This document shows, piece after piece, positions 36,937-44,928 of a stretch of DNA of 64,000 bases. Source of the DNA: an uncultured Prevotellaceae bacterium (lineage in GTDB: Bacteria; Bacteroidota; Bacteroidia; Bacteroidales; Bacteroidaceae); NCBI GenBank assembly GCA_902780635.1, contig CACZGH010000011.1:62001-126000 (forward strand). The letters are read 5' to 3'. Position 1 is the first letter of the stretch; every line of letters begins with the position of its first letter. Made by a program: the position numbers and the translations under genes. The notes under the pieces were generated by a model. The model had not been told where the DNA came from, ran no database searches, and saw nothing but the letters and a program-made list of their open reading frames with translations.

Positions 36937-39831
36937 CTATTTAATGATTGTTTTTTTGCCATTGATGATATAAATACCCTTTGTCAGCTGACTATTGTTG
37001 ACACGGACACCTGTGATTGAGTAAATCTCACGGCTGGAGTCTGAATCGGCATCGATGTCTCGGATGCCGTTAGTGCCATCGAATGAGAATGAAGAAGTCT
37101 GACTGACGAGGTTCTGTGGTACGGCGAGATAAGCCTGATGTCCTGTCGGATATGTGAAAGCAGATCCGTCTGAGTTATGCCAGTAGAAACCTACTGAATT
37201 GTCATCGCCAGCTTTATTGCGAGCCAACTTATAGAAGAAATAGCTGCCATTGTCTGGACCTACGGTTAAGAAATTGCCTTCTCCTGTAGAGTAAAGCATA
37301 TTGCTTCCGATAGAAATTTCATCCGTAGAGCTGGATTTTGCAAACGAATGATTGCCGGCTGTGCCTTTCAACAAGTAAGCTCCATTTCCAGGAATTATAT
37401 CACCGGCAGCAGCTTCGAACGGATAGGTCAACTGGCCATTATTATCCACCACTACAGTACTTGCAGTAACACCGTCAGGTACTATCCAATTGCCATCACC
37501 TAAATTGCTGATAGTGGCATAGCAGTCTGTGCCGTCAGTGGCCAGCGGATTGATGGTGAAGTCGTATGCGTCGAGTTTTTTATAAAGCTGGATAGCTTTC
37601 TGGCTGGTATATGTTGCACTCTTGAAATAACGGAAACGCATTTGATCTTTATTGCTATTGTATCTCAAATAAGCTCCACCATTTGCTTGAATGACAGCAT
37701 TGCCCTCTTCATCAAATGAGAATTCATTTGTCAAAACATCTTCACCTGTTTCCAGTCCATTACTATCTTCTGTTCTGCCAATATATTGTCCAGAAGCACT
37801 CTTGATGGTTCCATTTGTTGCATTGATTTCAAATGTGGCAGCATCTATTATGTTGTTTCCTTTAATCTGGTTGTCAGTTATTGTCACATCGACTGTATTC
37901 GAAGCAGCATCAAGTTTTTGGAGACTTCCGTCGAAAGCAACACCGCCTGTCTCATACACAATCAGATAGACACCGTCAGTGAGGTCATCTGCCGAAGTCA
38001 CCTTGGCGTAGATATAATCGCTTGGAGTAGGTGCTGGTGGTGTTACAATCTCCGAAACTGTTGCTGCTATCGTTACTGGGCTTTCAGGCATGGTGAATGT
38101 CCATGAGATGCCATCTGGTTCGGCAGCAACGGTTACATTCTGATTATTTCCATCAATTACAGTGATACCTTCAACTTGATATCCATCAGAAGCATCGACT
38201 GAAACCAATATTGATGAGCCAGAAGGGACCTCATCGCCACTAGTTAAAGGATTCGCTTGATCGTCACTTTTAAACACAAAGATTTCAGCGTAATCATTAG
38301 ATGTAATCGTCACTGCGTATTTCTCTGGCTCTACTTGCTCCTCAAACTTTGCAAGTATAATATTGCCCAACGCCACGTTGCCCAAAACCTTTTCAGTGTA
38401 GATCCATTTGATGTATCTCACACTCTCGCCAAGGTCACGACAAACAAATGGTGCTGTGGTGTTAGGTAAGTTCAAGTCTGTGTATGTCTCTAAATCAGTG
38501 AAGGTTTCACCGTCTTCTGATGTTTGAACTTTAAATGTGCCACCTGAGAAACTATTTCCCTTGATGTTGAATGAAAGATTACCAGGGCGCTCATCAAAAT
38601 GAAGGACAAGGTAATCACCTGTGGAATCAAATTTTAGTTTGGGAGAAGAATTATAGTCACTCCCCAGGCCACTTGCTATAAGACCGTCTGTTGATGAAAC
38701 ACCACTACTCCCACCATCGAATGAGAAAGGAAGCGTCGCTATTGAATTGTCAATGGTATAGTTAGCCGTAGCCACCTCACTAAAGTTAGCTTGTGAGTCC
38801 ATCGCCACCGCTTTAATGGTCATGCTGCTACTTACTTCTACAGTGGCTGTATTACCATCGGATGTGACAGCTGTATTTGACTCTAAAGGATCACTACCGT
38901 CCGTTGTATAACTAATCGTGCATCCTTCTGCAGCACTTATAGTCACATTTTGAGTCTCAGTATAGGCTCCTCCCTCAGGATCGAAGGTGGGAGCGGCAAC
39001 AACTATTTTGTATTCTGCACTGACAACATTACTGAAATTTGCCTCTCCGTCCATAGCCACCGCTTTAATGGTTGTGGTACTGTTGATGGTTACGGTAGCA
39101 GTATTGCCTTCGGCATCAATTACGGTATTGGATGCTGTTGGGTCTGTTCCGTCTGTTGTGTAATAAAGGGAAAGGCCCTCTGCGGCTGCGATGGTGACTT
39201 CAGTTCCCAAATCAACTACACCTGATGCAGGGGTGAATGTCGGGGCGGTAACGGTTGTAGAAGATGTAGGAAGGCCTGTAAGTTCTATCTCATCAATAAT
39301 CGCTTGTGTATTTGAGGTATTGAAAACAATTTTAAGATATAAGGTAGATACTTGTGCTGTTGGAGGAAGTGAAAATGTACAAGGAACAAAAGAAGTTTCA
39401 CCAGCTGCAGAACCTTGCAGTTCACTATATTCCTCTGTTTCACTAGTGGCGTAATAAGCTTTGGTATAATATGTTCCTTTAGTGGATCCTGCTTTCCATT
39501 GATAAAATAACCCTAAAGAATAATAATTTGATACATCAAGAGGGCCCAAAATAATATATGCATCTGTTCCTGAGGTTGATTGATTTAAACCAGAGCCTTC
39601 AGATCCTGTTGTATTCTTTCCTTGTTTGACATTAGAAACAATGTACCCTGTAATGCCTGAATACACTGCTTCAACTCCTGATTTTTCACTATACTCATCG
39701 CTCCATGTCCTTGCACTGTTTGGGTTATCTCCAAAAGTCTCATGGAAAAGGACCTCTGAGGTTTGCCCCCACGCCGTACTAAACACTGCGCATAGCAGCG
39801 TCATAAAAATAAATCGTAGATTTTGTTTCAT
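36937..39831 (-). CDS. Large secreted protein, cassette A, with chitobiase-C-type repeats and sorting-type tail
   Basis: 964 residues. Signal peptide MKQNLRFIFMTLLCAVFSTAWG. Residues about 25-185 form a beta-sandwich. Two repeats of about 85 residues follow (from APTFTPASG and from APTFDPEGG), each with AAEG-(L/C), YYTTDGTDP or SYTTDGSDP and TIKAVAMD; these match the CHB_HEX_C/Fn3-associated repeat. A jelly-roll-like domain, an InlB-type repeat-like stretch, and the C-terminal region shared with cassette B come next. It ends EIYSITGVRV, then KGIYIINGKKTIIK. Probably a surface adhesin or carbohydrate-binding protein; no catalytic motif was found. Confidence 0.75.
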   Translation of the reverse strand: MKQNLRFIFMTLLCAVFSTAWGQTSEVLFHETFGDNPNSARTWSDEYSEKSGVEAVYSGITGYIVSNVKQGKNTTGSEGSGLNQSTSGTDAYIILGPLDVSNYYSLGLFYQWKAGSTKGTYYTKAYYATSETEEYSELQGSAAGETSFVPCTFSLPPTAQVSTLYLKIVFNTSNTQAIIDEIELTGLPTSSTTVTAPTFTPASGVVDLGTEVTIAAAEGLSLYYTTDGTDPTASNTVIDAEGNTATVTINSTTTIKAVAMDGEANFSNVVSAEYKIVVAAPTFDPEGGAYTETQNVTISAAEGCTISYTTDGSDPLESNTAVTSDGNTATVEVSSSMTIKAVAMDSQANFSEVATANYTIDNSIATLPFSFDGGSSGVSSTDGLIASGLGSDYNSSPKLKFDSTGDYLVLHFDERPGNLSFNIKGNSFSGGTFKVQTSEDGETFTDLETYTDLNLPNTTAPFVCRDLGESVRYIKWIYTEKVLGNVALGNIILAKFEEQVEPEKYAVTITSNDYAEIFVFKSDDQANPLTSGDEVPSGSSILVSVDASDGYQVEGITVIDGNNQNVTVAAEPDGISWTFTMPESPVTIAATVSEIVTPPAPTPSDYIYAKVTSADDLTDGVYLIVYETGGVAFDGSLQKLDAASNTVDVTITDNQIKGNNIIDAATFEINATNGTIKSASGQYIGRTEDSNGLETGEDVLTNEFSFDEEGNAVIQANGGAYLRYNSNKDQMRFRYFKSATYTSQKAIQLYKKLDAYDFTINPLATDGTDCYATISNLGDGNWIVPDGVTASTVVVDNNGQLTYPFEAAAGDIIPGNGAYLLKGTAGNHSFAKSSSTDEISIGSNMLYSTGEGNFLTVGPDNGSYFFYKLARNKAGDDNSVGFYWHNSDGSAFTYPTGHQAYLAVPQNLVSQTSSFSFDGTNGIRDIDADSDSSREIYSITGVRVNNSQLTKGIYIINGKKTIIK

Positions 39832-40048
39832 AATATCAATATTTTAATTAGTAATTTCATCTGATAGATTTAGGCAGGAATGTGTCTTTCCCCAGTGTCT
39901 GAGCGGGATGCGGCATAATCTCCCGCCCCCCGATGGTCATGGCTTGTAACAGCCCCAAATATTTGGTTATTATTCAGTTCTCTTGCTGATTGAAAAACTG
40001 TAGCCCAATTTTCGTTTGTGCGATGCAAAGATAAACTTTTTTTTTGAT
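39776..40048 (-). repeat. Duplicated leader and signal-peptide region, copy A
   Basis: Partner of 36299-36572. The rest of the 413-base gap (39832-40244) holds a small GGAGG/CCTCC hairpin near 40158-40176 and a strong hairpin at 40205-40248; no gene is supported there. Confidence 0.85.
40026..40033 (-). promoter_or_regulatory. -7 element of cassette A, 195 bases from the start codon
   Basis: TATCTTTG on the - strand in the context GTTTATCTTTGCATCGCAC. The corresponding cassette B context is GTTTATCTTTGCACCGCAC, so the promoter core is conserved. Start codon A at 39831. Confidence 0.6.
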
Positions 40049-40204
40049 ATAGCTCATAATAAATGGCATTATTTCCAAATAAAAATGAAAATCTTCATTT
40101 GGGGAGTTAAGAAGTGAAGGAGTTGAGCCGTTTTCTCCTATCATATAACGTGAGAATAAGGAGGAGGCCCGACCTCCTAAGTAAGCGCAAGGAGCATGTC
40201 CATC

Positions 40205-40248
40205 ATAACGACAAGGGGTTGACGTGATTGTCAACCCCTTGCCGTTAT
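40205..40248 (-). terminator. Strong hairpin overlapping the end of the CapA-type gene
   Basis: CAAGGGGTTGAC (40212-40223) pairs perfectly with GTCAACCCCTTG (40230-40241); the outer ATAACG/CGTTAT arms add six pairs and include the stop codon. There is no clear T-run on the - strand, so it may be a 3' stabiliser or attenuator rather than a classic terminator. Confidence 0.6.
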
Positions 40249-41264
40249 TTTATGTAACCCTTTCTTTTTAGATAATCCTTCAAAAGATGATAGACATCCG
40301 TGAACTTCAGTTTGTGAAGGTTTTTTATGATATTCCTTCTATTGGTTTTTTTATATTCTTTCTTCCTTTTAAACAGTCTGTAATAGTAGGTTTCGTTGTC
40401 TATCGTTTTGCCTAAAAGAGCATTCAGGTGTTCCATTGAATAATCGGATGGGATGGACTGAATATAACGGGGAGAGAAATCTTCGTCTATGTATAAATAT
40501 TCGTAGGAAACGGGGGTTTCCATATCAAGGTCGACATTGACCATCATCGCATATTTTGTCGGTTCCCAAGCCATGTTGAACACACAATTGCCAATGGAAT
40601 AAAAAATATGCTTCCCTTTATAGATCTCATAGCCCTGCAAAATATGTGGATGCATTCCCACGATCAGGTCGAAGCCACAGTCGACAAGAAGATGCGCAAA
40701 CTGGATTTGGTCGAGGTATGGGCGATTCATAAATTCGTTTCCCCAGTGGACGAACACCATTTTGTAATCGCATGCTTTGATCTTTTCATATTCACTGACC
40801 ACCTCTTGATATTCGGGCAGACACCAATAAAGAGGATCTTTGGAGAAATTGTCAGGCCGCTGACTAAAAGCCACCACTCCTATCTTTTTATTCTGATGAG
40901 AGAAGGTGACGCACTTGTGGTCAAGGTCACCCACATGCGATATGCCGTTAGCATCCAGATAACTCAAAAGGCGCCGATACGCCTCCCCTCCATGTTGCAT
41001 CACATGATTATTGGCCACCCCATACAAATCGCAATGGCTTACGCTCTTTAAGGAGTCTGGGTGTATGATAAACTGCTTTGCCTCTATACCTGTCTTATTG
41101 GAGACATCAGCGCAGACACATTCAAAATTGCCTATCCAGAAATCCTCATTGCCTTTTTTGATATGTCTGAAAGGGTTCATCCCCTTCTTGATGCGTGAAC
41201 CTATACCGTATCCACTGTCAAAAAAGCCATCAGCGAAATTACAATCTCCTAATATCTTGATCAT
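40245..41264 (-). CDS. CapA-family protein (PGA_cap metallophosphatase-like fold), copy 1
   Basis: 339 residues. Family motifs: LGDCNFADGFF at the start, WIGNFECVC (about 43-51), VANNHVMQHGG (about 83-93), VFVHWGNEF (about 170), VGMHPHILQGYE (about 203-214) and YSIGNCVFN. CapA/PgsA is needed for poly-gamma-glutamate capsule in Bacillus, and homologues occur widely in polysaccharide loci. This copy has no signal peptide or membrane helix, unlike Bacillus CapA, so a cytoplasmic hydrolase or carrier-handling role is possible. Last gene of the six-gene operon that starts at 46800. Confidence 0.85.
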   Translation of the reverse strand: MIKILGDCNFADGFFDSGYGIGSRIKKGMNPFRHIKKGNEDFWIGNFECVCADVSNKTGIEAKQFIIHPDSLKSVSHCDLYGVANNHVMQHGGEAYRRLLSYLDANGISHVGDLDHKCVTFSHQNKKIGVVAFSQRPDNFSKDPLYWCLPEYQEVVSEYEKIKACDYKMVFVHWGNEFMNRPYLDQIQFAHLLVDCGFDLIVGMHPHILQGYEIYKGKHIFYSIGNCVFNMAWEPTKYAMMVNVDLDMETPVSYEYLYIDEDFSPRYIQSIPSDYSMEHLNALLGKTIDNETYYYRLFKRKKEYKKTNRRNIIKNLHKLKFTDVYHLLKDYLKRKGYIK

Positions 41265-41301
41265 GGAAGTGTTGTATTAAGATGTCTTCTATTAATTCTG
41301 A

Positions 41302-41907
41302 TCAGATTTTATACCGACGACAAACCAGCCTTCCGGGCTTGTCGTAATGCAATACTTTAGCGGGAACACCTACGACAGTGGCATTCTCTGGCACATCCTT
41401 GGTGACGACGGCGCCAGCGCCTATGGTCGAATTGCTGCCTATCTTCACATGCTCCACCAGGCAAACATGCGGACCGATATACACATTGTCGCCAATGATG
41501 GCAGGTTTTTTATCCACAGAGCCGATATTAAGGAACTGAGACAAATTGACATTGTTTCCAATAATCGTGCTTTTATTGATGACCATACAAATCCCATGCC
41601 CGATAAACAAGCCATACCCTATCTTCGTATGAGGAGAGAGATCGATTTGGTGTTTCCTGCACTGACGCGCGTACAGGTACCTACATACCGGATAAAAAAA
41701 ACCTTTTGTATGCTGGGCAAGCCTGAGCCAGATGAGCGTTGTGTTGTTGAATGGAATAAACAGACTCTTGATCACATACCATGTTGAAACATTTTTCCTG
41801 ACCACGCGAAACAGATCACTCTTGATCAGCCTCATGCAATCCTTGTAATTATCAACAATAGGTATATTGATAACAGAGTCGGTTACTTCATATTGTTCAT
41901 AATGCAT
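41302..41907 (-). CDS. Serine-acetyltransferase-like hexapeptide transferase
   Basis: 201 residues. The C-terminal half has left-handed beta-helix repeats (IGYGLFIGHGICMVIN, IGDNVYIGPHVCLVEHVKIG, GAGAVVTKDVPENATVVGVPAKVL) as in CysE-type acetyltransferases; the catalytic His is likely the one in IGHG. The N-terminal helical part is short. In polysaccharide loci such proteins often acetylate a sugar hydroxyl or amine. True cysteine biosynthesis is less likely because it stands inside a surface-polymer operon with no cysteine synthase. Confidence 0.78.
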   Translation of the reverse strand: MHYEQYEVTDSVINIPIVDNYKDCMRLIKSDLFRVVRKNVSTWYVIKSLFIPFNNTTLIWLRLAQHTKGFFYPVCRYLYARQCRKHQIDLSPHTKIGYGLFIGHGICMVINKSTIIGNNVNLSQFLNIGSVDKKPAIIGDNVYIGPHVCLVEHVKIGSNSTIGAGAVVTKDVPENATVVGVPAKVLHYDKPGRLVCRRYKI

Positions 41908-41956
41908 AAATCAAAGATTAGGTAGATATGGGGGTGAAAGACTTGCATGATGAGGA

Positions 41957-42928
41957 TCATCGACCTTGAAAGTCAATAATACGACTGTCAAGGATCTCTC
42001 CTTTGTCAAAATTTTTACACTTGGAAAGTACTGGGCATTCATCCGCTCTTCCCTCAATGAGGAAATCTATGAATCTGGCAAACACCGAACTAATGCTGTC
42101 CGTAGTCGTTTTCCAGAACAATGAGGGCGTATGGTCTACTACATAGTGAGTAATCCCCTCCTTCACATAGATGGGATCATCTATCGTGGTGGGTATGCTG
42201 GTCTCTATGCCACCACAACGGTCGCAGCTGATATCAATGATCAACGCATTGCGGCGCATCCGTTTCAAATCCTCCTCATAAATGATGTGATCCCGTCGGG
42301 AAGTGTCCCAAAGTATCGCATTTACTATCACATCATACTGTTCCAACTCTTTACGGAACAGTTGTTCCTGCTTGCGGTCATACTGCACAACATCAGCCCC
42401 CATATAGTTGAGTGTTTTGATGGCGCCACGGGCGATATTGCCACGCCCTAAGACAGCAGCCTTGGTTTTATACGGGAATATGCCATGACACATATATGCA
42501 TGAAAAACCGCCGCCTCGCCAGCTATCTCATTATTTCGCCAGAAAGAGTGCCGGCCATCTTCATACATATCCTCCCAAGCATAGGCCGACAACCGGCTTG
42601 CTATCAAACGGTCGGTGATATCGCGGTTTTGAACAGCATGTATCCATCCGAATATAGTTTGCTCATTCAAAAGCTCCAGATAATCAGCATCACCTATCTT
42701 AGGGTCACAAATGATATCCTTGCTTAACACCTCATCCCTTGATGCCACGTGCACACCCGCATTGATATAATCCTGGTCACTATAGCCCAGAACCTCGCCA
42801 TAGCTCTTTTCCACATAGATATACTCACGGTTCTTGATGTTAGCGATATCTTTTACGGTCAAAGCGCGACGCTTTTCATTCTCCTTGTGAGAGATGGGCA
42901 AACCTACTGTATATTTATCTGTTTTCAT
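41957..42928 (-). CDS. N5-(carboxyethyl)ornithine synthase-like NAD(P)-dependent dehydrogenase
   Basis: 323 residues. Begins TVGLPISHKENEKRRAL, the alanine dehydrogenase/transhydrogenase-type N-terminus, with a Rossmann motif GRGNIARGAIKTLNYMGAD at about 171-189 and a conserved end segment ISCDRCGGIETSIPTT. Length and these segments best match N5-(carboxyethyl)ornithine synthase of Lactococcus, which joins pyruvate to the side-chain amine of ornithine or lysine by reductive condensation. Alternatives are an alanine dehydrogenase-like or saccharopine dehydrogenase-like enzyme. Its place among ATP-grasp ligases suggests it prepares an amino acid for attachment to the polymer (inference). Confidence 0.72.
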   Translation of the reverse strand: MKTDKYTVGLPISHKENEKRRALTVKDIANIKNREYIYVEKSYGEVLGYSDQDYINAGVHVASRDEVLSKDIICDPKIGDADYLELLNEQTIFGWIHAVQNRDITDRLIASRLSAYAWEDMYEDGRHSFWRNNEIAGEAAVFHAYMCHGIFPYKTKAAVLGRGNIARGAIKTLNYMGADVVQYDRKQEQLFRKELEQYDVIVNAILWDTSRRDHIIYEEDLKRMRRNALIIDISCDRCGGIETSIPTTIDDPIYVKEGITHYVVDHTPSLFWKTTTDSISSVFARFIDFLIEGRADECPVLSKCKNFDKGEILDSRIIDFQGR

Positions 42929-42940
42929 ATGAATAATTAT

Positions 42941-44023
42941 TTACCTTTTTTTATGCTGGCCAAAGAAATAGTCATCAAACAGTTCCCTTAATCCGCCATT
43001 GCAAATCTGAGGACCATTGATTTCCCAGTTGTCATTACCCTCAATGAATATCGGACCACTTTCACCAATGGCGATATCCCATCCGACCGAATGTATGCCA
43101 GGAAGCATCGAATGGAAATACAAAGCTTGCTGGATGGCCTGATGAAGGAAAGGTATTTTGAAGTTTTCAAAAACGACACCAGAATCCGGGTGGCATGGTG
43201 TCTTTCGCCCATATTGTGGCTTATAAAATCCATATTTCTTCAGGAAAGCACTGTCTAAATCAATACCAACACAAATACCTCCCTTCGAAGTGTTGTCCAC
43301 AATGCTATCTCCTGTCCCAACCCGCAAGATAGAGGGGAACACACGAATCACGCCGTCTTTAAGACTTTTTACGGTGACGATACGTAACGTATTGATAGAC
43401 TGAGGGTGAAGAGACGCCAATAATTCATGCTGCTTGATCACACTTTGTGCAAGATAGCGCCCTGAGGTTAACATCCCCCATACCTCATCCACATTTTTTG
43501 GCTGGCCATTCACCCTGCACTGACCATTTTGTATGGTCAGTTTGAAGATGCCATTTCCGCATTCACCATCAACGATTTTGCAAAACAGTTCACAGTCATC
43601 ATATTTCAGCAAATCTGTCGCCGCCATTTCCTTCTTGGTGGCAAAGCTATATAGTTTCCTGTTGGATGAATAAAGAACATTTTGAGGAGTGCTGACACCT
43701 ATTCCATTGGCAAAAATATTGAAAAGCATCTTATCCCTCAATATACAGCAACAGTTGATGGGAGAAGACAAATTCAGATAGCATAACCGCTTGAAGAAAT
43801 GATCGAAATGAACATACTGGCTATGCGCTTTTTTTGACTTTACATCCAGCCCATAAGGAAAATAGTATTTGTCGGGAGTGCCGTATTTCAGAATCGTGTG
43901 ACATTGATCCAAAAATATCTGACGGGGAGACCACCGTTGCTGAGACAATTCCGGATAATATGAGTTGGTGTCATACCATTCTTTGTGACTCAAAAGCCTG
44001 ACAAAAGAGCGGGGGCGTATCAA
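42941..44023 (-). CDS. ATP-grasp ligase, ATPgrasp_ST type, copy 5
   Basis: 360 residues. Visible: CKIVDGECGNGIFKL (ATP-site Lys), LAQSVIKQHELLASLHPQS, SINTLRIVTV, GDSIVDNTSKGG, GWDIAIGESG and IFIEGNDNWEINGPQ. It groups with copy 2 (30625-31722), sharing the SINTLR and VDN-(G/T)-S-(S/K)-GG signatures. The start at 44023 overlaps the upstream TupA gene by 53 bases; there is no internal ATG that would keep the N-terminal fold, so the overlap is probably real. A gap of 12 bases leads to the carboxyethyl-ornithine synthase-like gene. Confidence 0.82.
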   Translation of the reverse strand: MIRPRSFVRLLSHKEWYDTNSYYPELSQQRWSPRQIFLDQCHTILKYGTPDKYYFPYGLDVKSKKAHSQYVHFDHFFKRLCYLNLSSPINCCCILRDKMLFNIFANGIGVSTPQNVLYSSNRKLYSFATKKEMAATDLLKYDDCELFCKIVDGECGNGIFKLTIQNGQCRVNGQPKNVDEVWGMLTSGRYLAQSVIKQHELLASLHPQSINTLRIVTVKSLKDGVIRVFPSILRVGTGDSIVDNTSKGGICVGIDLDSAFLKKYGFYKPQYGRKTPCHPDSGVVFENFKIPFLHQAIQQALYFHSMLPGIHSVGWDIAIGESGPIFIEGNDNWEINGPQICNGGLRELFDDYFFGQHKKR

Positions 44024-44915
44024 CAGCCACCCTTTGAGCCATTAGTGACAAGTCTATCAATTGGCCAAAATACAAATCTGTCTCTGGCAGATAGTTGGGA
44101 TCCCACCCACTGGATGGATAAAATGTATATTCACCGAAGTAAATCCGACCATTCACATCATAAAAATCCATCCTTACAAACGGGAATCCCTTAGAAAGAA
44201 TAGAAGCATCATGGAAGAGCGTTCCTATATTGGGGGGCATAGGAAGTGTGAAATCAGGAGGCGCCGCCTTCCCTCTTTTGTTGTAGCGACACAGATGCCA
44301 GTCTTTATCAAAGAAATAAAATTTCGGCGATCCGCTCTGCCGGTCGATGCACAACATCACACAGTCTACGTAGCCATTGAAACAATAAAACTTGTAATCG
44401 ATCAGATTGTCTCCTAAAAATTGCTCCGCAAAGACTTTGCGCTTGACATTCTTATACGGCCACTCTCTGTTTCTTTGATAAACTTTTGTGTCAAGAGACT
44501 CCTGCAGTTTTCGTTTTGCACTGTCAAAATCAAACTTACTTTTATCTTTACAGATCACGACACCGGTATTTCCACCGCTATGATTGGTTTTTAGCACAAA
44601 ACTATTAGGCAATATATCCAGATCTATCTCATCGACACGGTCCCAGACATGGAGTAAAGGACATACGATCTCTTCTCCAAGGATTTTTGCCACATGACTC
44701 TTGACAGCGATCTTATCCACCAATGTCGTCAGTAAAGGATTTCGCTGATAAAGTTTCAACCAATTGAGTTTCTCATTCATCGTCTGAGGATTCTTCAGAT
44801 CCAGCCTACGGTTCATATTCAAATAATAATTCCATTTCAGATAAATTTTATCTGAGAACAAGAATGAGAATCGTCTAAGAAAACCTGACAAGAGATTTCT
44901 TTGATATTTTGTCAT
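43971..44915 (-). CDS. TupA-type ATP-grasp amidoligase, copy 1
   Basis: 314 residues. The family start is clear (RRLDLKNPQTMNEKLNWLKL, at about 35-54), followed by VDKIAVKSHVAKILGEE, SFVLKTNHSGGNTGVVI (ATP site), the segment FLGDNLIDYKFYCFNGYVD (about 168-186) and the metal-binding end FVRMDFYDVNGRIYFGEYTF. TupA of Bacillus halodurans is required for teichuronopeptide, a glucuronic-acid polymer joined to polyglutamate, and is thought to ligate the amino acid. Here it may ligate an amino acid or amine to a sugar acid on a surface glycan. A related copy is at 62674-63633. Confidence 0.85.
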   Translation of the reverse strand: MTKYQRNLLSGFLRRFSFLFSDKIYLKWNYYLNMNRRLDLKNPQTMNEKLNWLKLYQRNPLLTTLVDKIAVKSHVAKILGEEIVCPLLHVWDRVDEIDLDILPNSFVLKTNHSGGNTGVVICKDKSKFDFDSAKRKLQESLDTKVYQRNREWPYKNVKRKVFAEQFLGDNLIDYKFYCFNGYVDCVMLCIDRQSGSPKFYFFDKDWHLCRYNKRGKAAPPDFTLPMPPNIGTLFHDASILSKGFPFVRMDFYDVNGRIYFGEYTFYPSSGWDPNYLPETDLYFGQLIDLSLMAQRVAVDTPPLFCQAFESQRMV

Positions 44916-44928
44916 GATGAGGAATGAT

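Noticed and set aside
39974-40234. 86-residue open frame on the - strand before cassette A
   Set aside because: It runs across the promoter box and leader shared with cassette B, has no family features, and is not conserved in the partner leader.
41302-41907. Housekeeping serine acetyltransferase (cysE)
   Set aside because: The N-terminal domain is too short and the neighbours are surface-polymer genes, so a sugar-modifying role is preferred.
42941-44023. Frameshifted fusion of TupA and ATP-grasp copy 5
   Set aside because: Both proteins have complete cores and separate starts; the overlap is short and they belong to different families.
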